In this document: positions 43,681 to 53,902 of the stretch, one piece after another
How positions within the stretch are numbered: position 1 is the stretch's first letter
How the letters are laid out: every line of letters starts with the position of its first letter
NCBI RefSeq assembly: GCF_030816725.1
Contig: NZ_JAUSYG010000001.1
Coordinates: 1,984,001-2,048,000, forward strand
Reading direction: 5' to 3'
Length of the DNA stretch: 64,000 nt
From: Pseudarthrobacter defluvii
GTDB lineage: Bacteria; Actinomycetota; Actinomycetes; Actinomycetales; Micrococcaceae
The notes under the pieces: generated by a model
The model's input: the letters and a program-made list of their open reading frames with translations, nothing else
Told to the model about the DNA's origin: nothing
The model's database searches: none
Program-made: the position numbers and the translations under genes

Positions 43681-43739
43681 GCGAGATGGCAGTTCGCGGC
43701 AGTGTTCGTAATGAACATTGCCGCGAACTGCCAATTCGC
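43681..43739. repeat. long intergenic palindrome after serB
   Basis: Arms of 27 nt (43681-43707 and 43713-43739) match at 24 positions around a 5-nt loop; the core is TGGCAGTTCGCGGCA. It lies between convergent serB and an SDR gene, so it may end both transcripts. The length exceeds that of ordinary terminators and there is no T-tract. Confidence 0.8.
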
Positions 43740-43753
43740 GGTGGCGGCCAGGC

Positions 43754-44515
43754 TTAGTTGGAAGCCTCAGCGCCCTTGCCGAAGTAATCCGCTCCGCCGG
43801 CGTACTCGGTGTGGCCGGACTCGACGTCGGCCGTTGCCATCCCAGCGACAACCTGGGCGAACTCCTCCACGGAGTAAAGCTTCCCAGCTTCCGCACGGCG
43901 GGCCTCGATGGCGCCCGGGGTGGAGCGGTCCAGGAGCGTGGCGGTGACGGTGCCTTCGATCATGTCGCCGGATACCACCACCAGGGAGATGCCCTTTTCG
44001 GCGAGGTTGGGGATCAGTTCCCGCAGGGCGTCTTCCCCGGCCCGCTTGCTGCGGGCCACCGGCTCGTAGGCCTCCATGGTGGGCACGGTGTTGATGAAGT
44101 GGGCCTGGTGGCTGGTGACGAAAACCACCCGTGAGCCTTCCCTCATCAGGGGCACGGCGGCGTTGAGCATGTTTACCTGGGCGTCGCGGTTGAGCTTGAG
44201 CGCGTAGTCCTCGCCCATGCCGGTCTCCATGCCGCCGGAGGCGTTCAGGACCAGGATGTCCAGGGACCCGAAGTTTTCCATCGCCGCGCTGGCGAGGGCC
44301 TGCACGCCTTCCTGGGTGGTGAGGTCGGCACCCACGGCGACGGCGCGGCCGCCGGCGGCTTCGATCCCCTGCACCACCTTGTTGGCGCGGGGCGCCTTCT
44401 GGCGGTAGTTGACCACGACGGCGGCGCCCTCCGAGGCGAGTATCTTGGCTACGTCAGCGCCAATGCCCCGCGATGATCCGGTGACGATCGCCGTCTTGTT
44501 GTCCAGCAGTCCCAT
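43754..44515 (-). CDS. SDR-family oxidoreductase
   Basis: A 253-residue short-chain dehydrogenase. The NAD(P) motif TGSSRGIGADVAKIL is at 12-26 and NASGG near 87. The canonical Tyr-x3-Lys is altered: the active-site region reads VTSHQAHFINTVPTMEAYEPVARSKRAGED, with Tyr-x-P-V-A-R-S-Lys spacing one turn longer. So the chemistry is uncertain. AAAGGAAG lies 6 nt before the ATG at 44515; a longer frame exists but lacks this. It is followed after 140 nt upstream by another SDR on the same strand. Confidence 0.85.
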   Translation of the reverse strand: MGLLDNKTAIVTGSSRGIGADVAKILASEGAAVVVNYRQKAPRANKVVQGIEAAGGRAVAVGADLTTQEGVQALASAAMENFGSLDILVLNASGGMETGMGEDYALKLNRDAQVNMLNAAVPLMREGSRVVFVTSHQAHFINTVPTMEAYEPVARSKRAGEDALRELIPNLAEKGISLVVVSGDMIEGTVTATLLDRSTPGAIEARRAEAGKLYSVEEFAQVVAGMATADVESGHTEYAGGADYFGKGAEASN

Positions 44516-44655
44516 ACGAGCTTCCTTTGTTCGAAACATCTAAATCGTTGTGGCCTGCAGTCAATCATGCCAGCGGACGTTGCGGGTATCCCTTGTCCGA
44601 CTTCGACAAAGAAGGAGCGCGGGGCTAGTTTCCTGCAGCGGCGGAACCGGGAGGG

Positions 44656-45528
<873 letters not shown>

Positions 45529-45533
45529 TCACC

Positions 45534-45974
45534 GTGACCCTTGAAAACCATGCGGGACGTTCCGCGCCCGGAGATCCGGGCCGGTTCTCCGGCGACACGG
45601 AGGTCCACAGCATTACTGACGCCGCGGGCGCGCATTCGGAGGATATGCGCCAGCGGATGATCAAGTACGCCCTGGCCATGGGCATCCGCATGGTGTGCCT
45701 GATCCTGATTTTCGTGGTGGACGGCTGGTTCAAGATTATTCCGGTGGTTGGCGCGGTCTTCCTGCCGTGGTTTGCCGTGATCATTGCCAATGGCAGCGAC
45801 ATGGCGGAGACTCCCAGCGATCTGCTCCTCGACTCGGCCCCGCTGGCCGAGATTGAAAGCCCGCTGCCTCCGGGCACAGACGAGGAGGCAGGAAACGCCT
45901 TGCTGCAGGGTGAGCTGGTGGACGACGACGAGGCAGGGCCCGGAGAGGAGGGGAAACCAAATGAGCATTTTTGA
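45534..45974 (+). CDS. DUF3099 membrane protein
   Basis: A 146-residue protein of the actinobacterial DUF3099 family. SITDAAGAHSEDMRQRMIKYALAMGIRM is the family lead-in, followed by two hydrophobic helices (residues ~52-66 and 68-86, with a charged DGWFK turn between). The C-terminal tail is acidic. Function is unknown. It overlaps the start of the next gene by 14 nt, indicating coupled translation, and heads a four-gene run to the YbaK-type gene. Confidence 0.85.
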   Translation: MTLENHAGRSAPGDPGRFSGDTEVHSITDAAGAHSEDMRQRMIKYALAMGIRMVCLILIFVVDGWFKIIPVVGAVFLPWFAVIIANGSDMAETPSDLLLDSAPLAEIESPLPPGTDEEAGNALLQGELVDDDEAGPGEEGKPNEHF

Positions 45975-46221
45975 TTTCGCGGCAGGATCCGACGTCGCCT
46001 CGGAGACCGCAATGTGCTCGCGGAAGGCGTGCAGGACCCAGGCGTCCTGGCAACTCCTCTGGAACAACCCCAAGATCCACACCCCCGAGCGGCGCAAGAC
46101 CTGGCTGGCGTGCGCGGACCACCGGGAATGGCTGGAGGACTACCTGCAGACCCGCGGGCTCTGGAAGGAAACCCTTCCCCTTGCGGCTGGGGACAGCGGC
46201 TCGCTGGAGCGGGACTTCTGA
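45961..46221 (+). CDS. conserved Cys/His small protein (86 aa)
   Basis: An 86-residue protein with Cys19-x4-Cys24 and Cys51-x2-His54, which could bind zinc, around the conserved WNNPKIHTPERRKTWLAC. Homologues occur widely in Actinobacteria next to SURF1; some database entries call them acetone carboxylase, which the size makes implausible. Its start lies inside the DUF3099 gene and its stop abuts the SURF1 start codon, so all three are co-translated. A role in respiratory oxidase assembly is a reasonable guess from context only. Confidence 0.8.
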   Translation: MSIFDFAAGSDVASETAMCSRKACRTQASWQLLWNNPKIHTPERRKTWLACADHREWLEDYLQTRGLWKETLPLAAGDSGSLERDF

Positions 46222-47097
46222 ATGTACCGCTTCCTCTTTTCCAGCAAGTGGCTGGGCTATCTCCTGCTGGCCGCCATCTTTGCCGCGGCATGTGTCTTCC
46301 TGGGCCGCTGGCAGATGGACCGCCGTGCCGAGACCCTGGCCGAGATCAACCGGGTGGTCAGCAACTACTCCGCCACACCCATCCCCTTCTCCCAGGCACG
46401 GGACCAGTTCAACCAGCTGGATCCGGCCAAGGAGTGGACCCAGGTTGAGCTCAAGGGAACCTACGATGCCGCAGGGCAGCGGATTGTGCGCAACCGGCCG
46501 CTCAACGGGCAGCCAGGGTACGAGGTAGTAGTCCCTTTCCGCCTCAGCACGGGCGAAACGGTCGTCATCGACCGCGGCTGGCTGCCCATCGGGAACAAGA
46601 ATCCGGGCAGCCCCGATTCCGTGCCGCCGCCTCCCTCCGGTGAGGTGACCGCCGTCGTACGCCTGAAGCATGGTGAGCCGGAGCTGCAGCGCGGGGCGCC
46701 TGAGGGGCAACTGGCCTCCATCGACCTCCCCACGTACGCCGCGCAGCTGGGCTACCCGCTGCTTACCGGGGCCTACGGCCAGCTTGCATCGGAGACCCCT
46801 CCGTCAGCCGCCATGCCCGTTGCGTTCCCCAAGCCGTCCACTGATGAGGGGACCCACCTGTCCTACTCGCTGCAGTGGTTTGCCTTCGGTGTGCTGATGT
46901 TCGTGGGGTTCGGCTACGCGGCGCGGCAGCAGGCACGGAACGCAGCGATCGACGCCGAGGACGAGGAAGAGACGCTCGAGGACGGCACCATCCATGCCGC
47001 CGTCCCGGCCGCCCGCCGTCGGCCTGTCCCGCGCAAACGCAAGAAGGCGACCGCCGAGGAAGAGGAAGACGCCCTTTTGGACGCGCAGGGGTACTGA
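46222..47097 (+). CDS. SURF1-family cytochrome oxidase assembly protein
   Basis: A 291-residue membrane protein with the SURF1 layout: one helix at 7-25 (LLLAAIFAAACVFLGRWQMDRR), a large outer domain with GTYDAAGQRIVRNRPLNGQPGYEVVVPF and VVIDRGWLPIG, and a second helix at ~225-245 (YSLQWFAFGVLMFVGFGYA). SURF1 helps insert heme a into cytochrome aa3 oxidase. The C-terminal tail (250-291) is charged and low-complexity, longer than in mitochondrial SURF1. It starts directly after the preceding stop codon. Confidence 0.93.
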   Translation: MYRFLFSSKWLGYLLLAAIFAAACVFLGRWQMDRRAETLAEINRVVSNYSATPIPFSQARDQFNQLDPAKEWTQVELKGTYDAAGQRIVRNRPLNGQPGYEVVVPFRLSTGETVVIDRGWLPIGNKNPGSPDSVPPPPSGEVTAVVRLKHGEPELQRGAPEGQLASIDLPTYAAQLGYPLLTGAYGQLASETPPSAAMPVAFPKPSTDEGTHLSYSLQWFAFGVLMFVGFGYAARQQARNAAIDAEDEEETLEDGTIHAAVPAARRRPVPRKRKKATAEEEEDALLDAQGY

Positions 47098-47100
47098 GCC

Positions 47101-47574
47101 ATGGAGTACGACGGCGGCCCGGTCGCCCGGGTGCGCGCAGCATTGCTTGGCGCCGGGGTCGGCGACACCGTGCGGACCTTCGGGGCCGGTGTTCCGACAG
47201 CCGCCGCGGCGGCGGAGGCGCTGGCGTGCGATCTTGCGGCGATCACCAACAGTTTGGTCTTCGACCTCAGCGGCCAGCCCCTGCTGATCCTGGCCAGCGG
47301 AGCCGCCAGGGTTGATACAGCCCTGGTCGCGGCGCAGCTCGGCGCGGGGAAGATCCGCCGCGCGTCCCCCGCCTTCGTTCTGGAACACACCGGCCAGGAG
47401 GTAGGCGGCGTAGCCCCGGTAGGCCACCCGAAAAAGATCAGGACCCTGCTGGACTCCAGCCTCCGGGAGCATCAACTCCTTTGGGCCGGAGCGGGAGACC
47501 ACAATTCGATGTTCAGCATCACCTACGCCCAACTCCAGGAAATCACGGGGGCACTGGAACTGAAGGTGCGCTAG
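47101..47574 (+). CDS. YbaK/EbsC-type aminoacyl-tRNA deacylase
   Basis: A 157-residue protein with the YbaK/ProX editing fold: TAAAAAEALACDLAAITNSLVFDLSGQPLLILASGAARVD, then VGGVAPVGHP and LLWAGAGDHNSMFSITYAQL. Relatives hydrolyse wrongly charged tRNA (Cys-tRNA-Pro and similar). It starts 3 nt after the SURF1 stop codon and ends the operon; a palindrome follows. Confidence 0.9.
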   Translation: MEYDGGPVARVRAALLGAGVGDTVRTFGAGVPTAAAAAEALACDLAAITNSLVFDLSGQPLLILASGAARVDTALVAAQLGAGKIRRASPAFVLEHTGQEVGGVAPVGHPKKIRTLLDSSLREHQLLWAGAGDHNSMFSITYAQLQEITGALELKVR

Positions 47575-47607
47575 GCGGCCAGGCGATAAAGGCACCAGCG
47601 AAGGGAT

Positions 47608-47671
47608 GCAGGTGATTTATGTAGCGTGCGTCAAAGGCGACGAAGGAGCCAGCACGCGGGAAATCACCTGC
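47608..47671. repeat. interrupted palindrome between convergent genes
   Basis: Outer arms of 11 nt (47608-47618 and 47661-47671; GCAGGTGATTT) and inner arms of 6 nt (47624-47629 and 47652-47657) around a 22-nt loop. It lies between the convergent YbaK-type and ABC-F genes and may fold in either transcript. Not an ordinary terminator: no T-tract and a large loop. Confidence 0.65.
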
Positions 47672-47696
47672 GTCGCGTAGCGGAGGTGGGGGGACG

Positions 47697-49295
<1,599 letters not shown>

Positions 49296-49505
49296 AGCAG
49301 GTAAGGCCTTTCACAACAGGGAACGCCACGGTCCGCGCACTGTGTGCGAAGGGACGCCGGGGCAGAGTGGCCGGAGAACGGCACAATCCAGTCTACCGTC
49401 CGGCGGACCAAGCCAGTTTCAGCAGCAGAAACTTCCGGCAATCCGGTGATGGCGCCGTGGGCTTAACCGCGGGCACCGGCCCGGGGGTTCAAGCACAATG
49501 GGGTC

Positions 49506-50570
49506 ATGGAATTTGATCGGCTGCTCCAGATCAGGCGTATTTACGCACAGCCAGCCGCCTTGGAGCTGCCCCGTGGCCAGGAGATCGTTGCGCGCTGGCC
49601 GGATGCCGACGTCGTGCCTGTGGACAACCACTGGAACATCCCGGACGTGCACGGTGACGAAACCAATGTGCCGCGCTGGTCGCGGATCAAAACGGAGGCT
49701 CTGGTCCTCGGGGTCAAAAAGTCACTGGCCGTCAAGCCGAACGGTCGTTCGGCGGACTTCATTGCGCCCTCAACGGCCAACGGCTGCGCCATGGCGTGCG
49801 CCTACTGCTACGTGCCGCGGCACAAGGGCTACAGCAATCCTGTTACGGTGTTCGCCAATATCGACCAGATCGCGGCGACGCTCGAGCGGCACGCAACGCG
49901 CCAGGGGCTGAAGCTGGAGCCCAACCAGTGCGATCCCGAGCTGTGGGTTTATGACATCGGCGAGAACAGCGACTGCTCCGTCGACGCCATGATCAGTGAC
50001 AACGTCGAGGAGCTCGTTGCGCTCTTCCGCGAGCTGCCAAATGCCAAGCTCTCCTTTGCCACCAAGTTCGTCAATCCGGCGATGCTGGCGTGGGACCACG
50101 GCGGCCACACCCGGATCCGCTTCTCCCTGATGCCGGCGGACCTGGCCAAGTCCATCGACGTCAGGACGTCGCCTGTGGCGGAGAGGATGGCGGCCATCAA
50201 CGATTTCGTTGATGCCGGCTACGAGGTTCACGTGAACTTCTCCCCCGTCATCATCACCGACACGTGGCTCGCCGACTGGGAGGGACTGCTCCGCCAGCTC
50301 GACGCAACACTGACGCCGACAGCCAAGGCCCAACTCGCGGCGGAGGTCATCTTCCTAACCCACAACGAGCAGCTGCACGAGGTCAACCTGGGCTGGCATC
50401 CGCAGGCGGAGAATGTCCTGTGGCGTCCCGACCTTCAGGAATCGAAAACCTCGTCCAACGGCTTCAACAACGTCCGCTACCGGTCACGGGCCAAGGCCGG
50501 TTACGTGCGCCAGCTGACCCGGCTCATTGAGGACATAGCGCCGTACTGCCGCATCCGCTACGCCTTCTGA
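49506..50570 (+). CDS. radical SAM protein of the spore photoproduct lyase family
   Basis: A 354-residue radical SAM enzyme. The iron-sulfur motif is Cys94-x3-Cys98-x2-Cys101 (NGCAMACAYCYVPRHKG), with the Tyr following as in SPL proteins. VDNHWNIPDV and WVYDIGENSDCSVDAM are conserved in this actinobacterial group, and TKFVNPAML follows. SPL repairs the thymine spore photoproduct; this organism is not expected to form spores, so the substrate may differ. Needs SAM and a [4Fe-4S] cluster. CACAAT lies 6 nt before the ATG, a possible leaderless promoter. Confidence 0.75.
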   Translation: MEFDRLLQIRRIYAQPAALELPRGQEIVARWPDADVVPVDNHWNIPDVHGDETNVPRWSRIKTEALVLGVKKSLAVKPNGRSADFIAPSTANGCAMACAYCYVPRHKGYSNPVTVFANIDQIAATLERHATRQGLKLEPNQCDPELWVYDIGENSDCSVDAMISDNVEELVALFRELPNAKLSFATKFVNPAMLAWDHGGHTRIRFSLMPADLAKSIDVRTSPVAERMAAINDFVDAGYEVHVNFSPVIITDTWLADWEGLLRQLDATLTPTAKAQLAAEVIFLTHNEQLHEVNLGWHPQAENVLWRPDLQESKTSSNGFNNVRYRSRAKAGYVRQLTRLIEDIAPYCRIRYAF

Positions 50571-50588
50571 AAGAGGCAGCGGATGCGG
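50549..50588. terminator. hairpin over the stop codon of the radical SAM gene
   Basis: An 11-bp perfect stem (50549-50559 with 50578-50588), extended inward by GCCT/AGGC after a 2-nt mismatch; the stop codon lies in the loop. It separates the convergent radical SAM and DUF808 genes. Confidence 0.5.
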
Positions 50589-50598
50589 CCCGGTGCTG

Positions 50599-51612
50599 TC
50601 AGCTGTGGGACTCTTCCGGCCCGTGTCCGGCGTTGCCCGCCGCAGCGGCACCTTCTTTGTGTCCGCCTTTGGCCTTGCCGAATGGGAGCACCTTCAGCAG
50701 CGGACCCACAACGGCCATAACGACAAGGCCCCAGGCGAGGCCGACAACTGCTGAGAGCAGGGTGTCAACGAGCCAGGCCAGGAAGCCGCCGACAACCGCA
50801 ACGCCTGCCACCGGATGCTCGATGGCGTGGATCAAGTCATAGGGCGCGTGCCAGCCCAGGTCGTGGGTCCCCTGCACCATGATGTGCCCGCCCACCCAAA
50901 GCATTGCGATGGTGCCGACAAAGGTGATGGTGGACAGTACGGCCGGCATCGCCGATACCAACAGCCTCCCAAAGCGCTTGGCCCGGGGCGAGTCCTTGGC
51001 GGCCAGGTGCACACCGATGTCGTCCATTTTGACGATGAGTGCCACCGCACCGTAGACGAGCACTGTAATGGCGAACGCCACCATCACCAGGATGAACGCG
51101 CGGACCCAGATGGACTCTGTGGCTACCTCGTTCATGGAGATGACCATGATCTCGCAGGAAAGGATGAAGTCGGTGGTGATGGCGCCTTTGACTACTTTGG
51201 CCTCTGCCTCGTGCCCGCGTTCCACCGCCGGCGCTTCTTCCTCCTCGTGGTGGCCGCCGCGGAGCTTGTGCCAGACCTTCTCGGCGCCCTCGTAGCAGAG
51301 GTAGGTGCCGCCCAGCATGAGGATGAACGGGATGATCCACGGGATGAAGGCGCTGATGAGCAGCAGGGCCGGAAGTATAATCAGGAGCTTGTTCCGGATG
51401 GAGCCCCAGAAGATCTTCTTGATCATCGGCAGTTCGCGTGATGGGTCCGCGCCGGACACGTATTGCGGGGTGACGGCGGCGTCGTCGATCACGACACCTG
51501 CCGCCTTGGTTCCCGCCTTGGCGGCACCGGCTGCGACGTCGTCCACGGATGCGGCCGCGATGCGGGCCAGGGCTGCGACGTCATCCAGCAGGGCTACGAG
51601 GCCGCCGCTCAC
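50599..51612 (-). CDS. DUF808 family membrane protein (YedI-like)
   Basis: A 337-residue membrane protein. The N-terminus MSGGLVALLDDVAALARIAAASVDDVAAGAAKAG is the family signature. Membrane helices occur around 80-105 (LLIILPALLLISAFIPWIIPFILMLGG) and in four later segments. The C-terminus is Gly/Lys-rich. Function is unknown; E. coli YedI belongs to the same family. Converges on the radical SAM gene. Confidence 0.9.
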   Translation of the reverse strand: MSGGLVALLDDVAALARIAAASVDDVAAGAAKAGTKAAGVVIDDAAVTPQYVSGADPSRELPMIKKIFWGSIRNKLLIILPALLLISAFIPWIIPFILMLGGTYLCYEGAEKVWHKLRGGHHEEEEAPAVERGHEAEAKVVKGAITTDFILSCEIMVISMNEVATESIWVRAFILVMVAFAITVLVYGAVALIVKMDDIGVHLAAKDSPRAKRFGRLLVSAMPAVLSTITFVGTIAMLWVGGHIMVQGTHDLGWHAPYDLIHAIEHPVAGVAVVGGFLAWLVDTLLSAVVGLAWGLVVMAVVGPLLKVLPFGKAKGGHKEGAAAAGNAGHGPEESHS

Positions 51613-51708
51613 CGCTGGCCCCCGCGGGTCTTGTGATGAGAGCGCTGAGCATTGAGGGCTGGGTGCGTGATGGGCATGTTCGGAGTATATTGCAGGGCGC
51701 CTGCAGGC

Positions 51709-52146
51709 TCAGCCCTTCTTCAGTTCCTCGGCGAGCATAACTATGATGCCGCTGGGGCCCCGTACGTAGGTGAGCTTGTAGACGTCTTCGTATGTTGCCA
51801 CTCCCCGCAGCGGGTGGCAGCCGTGCCGTGCGGCGATCTCAAGCGCCTCCTCGATGTTGTCCACTGAGAAGGCAACACGGTGCATGCCGATCTCATTGGG
51901 CAGCGTGGGCTCGGTCTCGATCGCATCGGGGTGGATGTATTCGAAGAGTTCGAGGCGGCCGCGTCCATCCGGCGTCTGGAGCATGGCTATTTTGGCGTGG
52001 TTGGCGTCAAGGCCGACGGCGGTGTCGGCCCACTCGCCGCTGACGGTCTGGCGGCCCAGGACGGTGAGCCCCAGGTCGGTGAAGAAAGCGATTGCCGCTT
52101 CCAGGTCGCGGACGGCGATGCCTACGTTCTCGAGTTTGATGGGCAT
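51709..52146 (-). CDS. VOC-superfamily (glyoxalase-fold) protein
   Basis: A 145-residue protein of the vicinal-oxygen-chelate fold with two beta-alpha-beta halves: MPIKLENVGIAVRDLEAAIAFF and NEIGMHRVAFSVDNIEEALEIA. The usual first metal ligand (His) is Asn here (ENVGIAV), while the later His (MHRVAF) and Glu (VMLAEEL) remain. It may be a methylmalonyl-CoA epimerase-like or lyase-like enzyme, but no specific activity is supported. Starts on a likely leaderless transcript. Confidence 0.8.
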   Translation of the reverse strand: MPIKLENVGIAVRDLEAAIAFFTDLGLTVLGRQTVSGEWADTAVGLDANHAKIAMLQTPDGRGRLELFEYIHPDAIETEPTLPNEIGMHRVAFSVDNIEEALEIAARHGCHPLRGVATYEDVYKLTYVRGPSGIIVMLAEELKKG

Positions 52147-52153
52147 GTGGCAC

Positions 52154-52159
52154 AGGTTA
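52154..52159 (-). promoter_or_regulatory. -10 element of leaderless VOC gene
   Basis: TAACCT on the minus strand ends 7 nt before the ATG at 52146. Confidence 0.45.
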
Positions 52160-52268
52160 CCAAGCTGGGGATCATGCAGAACAGCACAGGGCCGGCGCAG
52201 TTGGCCACGTAGACTCGGCGGGAAAGAGATCCGTTGGGGGGATACATGGTTCTTGGCAGGAGGCGCCC

Positions 52269-52994
52269 ATGCGCGGGCCAGGACATCCTGACGTCTCTGC
52301 CCGCATGACACTGCGACCCGCCCGCGGACCATGGACATTCGCCGGGGTGTGCGTAATGGTAGCCGCGCTGACCCTCCTCATCTTCGGCTCGCATCCGGAA
52401 TCACTGATTCAGCTGCTGCCGGGCTATGTTTTGGCGTACCTGCTGATCGGGGTGTGCATCTTTGGGCCGGTTGGGAAGTGGCCGTCGCCTCGGCAGGCCG
52501 TGGCGTTCCTGCTGCCCGGCGCGCTGCTCGTTTTCCTGGCGCTGCTGAACCTGGGCTTTTGGGCCGGTGGCTGGCTGCTTGGGCTCCCGGCATGGGGACT
52601 GCTGCTGAGCCGTTGGACGCTTGATAACCCGCTCAAACCTGTCCAGCTGCTGAAGTTCCTGGGACTGCTGGTACTGGGCCTGGCGATGTTCACATTCAAC
52701 GTCATCTGGGTGGTCTTCACCCCCGGGCTGTTCCTGCTGCCAATCATTCCTCTGGTCCGGCTGGCCTACCCCGAGTACCGGGCAAGGCCATTGCAGGCGG
52801 CCGCGGAGATTCTTCTGGCCATTACTGCAGTCGTTCTGGCCTTGGTGATCCCGACACCTGAAGGGTCATGGACCTCGCCCTGGTCCTACGCAGGCGGGGC
52901 CGCAACCGCAGGACTGATGATCACGTATTGGGCCTGGCGACTCCCCCGCCGCGTTTCCCCTCCGGGGCGGCTGAGTGACGGCGCTATCGTCTAG
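52269..52994 (+). CDS. multi-pass membrane protein of unknown function (241 aa)
   Basis: A hydrophobic protein with about six helices (from FAGVCVMVAALTLLIFG at ~25 to AGLMITYWAWRL near 220). No charged catalytic motif or known family is recognised; PGALLVFLALLNLGFWAGGW suggests two tightly packed helices. The ATG at 52269 has a perfect AGGAGG 5 nt upstream, which decides the start. It precedes a LuxR remnant on the same strand. Confidence 0.7.
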   Translation: MRGPGHPDVSARMTLRPARGPWTFAGVCVMVAALTLLIFGSHPESLIQLLPGYVLAYLLIGVCIFGPVGKWPSPRQAVAFLLPGALLVFLALLNLGFWAGGWLLGLPAWGLLLSRWTLDNPLKPVQLLKFLGLLVLGLAMFTFNVIWVVFTPGLFLLPIIPLVRLAYPEYRARPLQAAAEILLAITAVVLALVIPTPEGSWTSPWSYAGGAATAGLMITYWAWRLPRRVSPPGRLSDGAIV

Positions 52995-53002
52995 GCTCTG
53001 TG

Positions 53003-53134
53003 TTTCTCCTGGCCGCCAAGGGACTCAGCAACAGGGACACAGCCGAAGCGCTGTTCATTTCCGATGCCACAGCGAAAATTGCAGACTTGCGGGACATCCT
53101 CGACAAACTGGCGCTGCGGACCAGACTGTTTTGA
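53003..53134 (+). pseudogene. remnant of a LuxR-type HTH regulator (C-terminal end only)
   Basis: Forty-three codons and a stop read LLAAKGLSNRDTAEALFISD and on to LDKLALRTRLF, clearly the GerE/LuxR helix-turn-helix tail of a response regulator, but with no upstream domain or start and with several changed key positions (for example the usual V-K-T-H is A-K-I-A). The following 123 nt hold no recognisable gene. It is the leftover of a deleted or decayed regulator. Confidence 0.65.
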
Positions 53135-53257
53135 GGAAGCCTGTGGCACCGGGGCGGGCCTGGAAGAAGACGGTGTGGCCCTTGTCATCCTGAAAGACAG
53201 CCCGTGAGCCTGAAACTGTCACCGTGCCTGCCTGATAGGGATTCCCCCATCAAAGGC

Positions 53258-53902
53258 TCATTCCTGCGCGCCCTGTTCCGGCCAATACTTCTGGGCTCCG
53301 GCAGCGGCATCGCGGAGCTCGGTGCCGTCCAGGGTGATGGAACATTCGCCCATACCCATCTCGGTCCACTGTGCAACCAGGCGGAGGTTCCCGGCCGGCG
53401 GCAGTGGCCAAAGCCACAGCGACCCGTTTGCGGACATGTCATCTTCGCCGGCGCTGCCGCCCCTGGGTCGGTATTCGAAGACCGGCCCATCAGGTTCCTG
53501 GTCCATCGACTTGTGCGGGGCGTACATCGCAAGGGATGAGCTGATGGCCTTGGTGCCGTCCGGGAACTCGACTCCGAATAGGAGGACAGATTCGGCTGGT
53601 GTCCCTCTGTTGTGGAGTTGCGGCGCCGGGTGGTGAAAGACAGCGTTGATTTCAGCCCACTCCCGGTCCTCTTGGTCAGTCCGGCGCAACGTCCAGAGCA
53701 CATCAAAGATGCATCCGGTGGAGTGAACCTTAACGGCTTCGATGGCCAGTACAAAGGCCGGGGACTTGTGAATGATTTGACCACCAGGGACGACGGCGGG
53801 AAGTTCGTAACGGGGTGGCGCCACCCAGGGAGGGGGTGTGAACTGAGCCGTCCGCGGTCGGGGAGGCGGCGTCGGGATGGGGTAGTCCTGAAAGAAGGTC
53901 AT
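53258..53902 (-). CDS. conserved hypothetical protein (214 aa)
   Basis: A soluble protein with a Pro-rich N-terminus (MTFFQDYPIPTPPPRPRTAQ) and a beta-rich body containing a run VLWTLRRTDQEDREWAEIN and SLWLWPLPPAGNLRLVAQWTEMGMGEC. No signal peptide, metal motif or family is recognised; the pattern of Trp/Leu strands suggests a beta-sandwich fold. The ATG at 53902 has AAGGGAA 7 nt upstream; an earlier in-frame start is less likely. Alone between the LuxR remnant and the biotin operon. Confidence 0.65.
   Translation of the reverse strand: MTFFQDYPIPTPPPRPRTAQFTPPPWVAPPRYELPAVVPGGQIIHKSPAFVLAIEAVKVHSTGCIFDVLWTLRRTDQEDREWAEINAVFHHPAPQLHNRGTPAESVLLFGVEFPDGTKAISSSLAMYAPHKSMDQEPDGPVFEYRPRGGSAGEDDMSANGSLWLWPLPPAGNLRLVAQWTEMGMGECSITLDGTELRDAAAGAQKYWPEQGAQE

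Noticed and set aside
41863..43896. Long open frame of 677 codons on the minus strand running through serB
   Set aside because: Only the last 261 codons (from 42648) match the ABC ATPase. The rest is antisense to serB, a common effect of high GC content.
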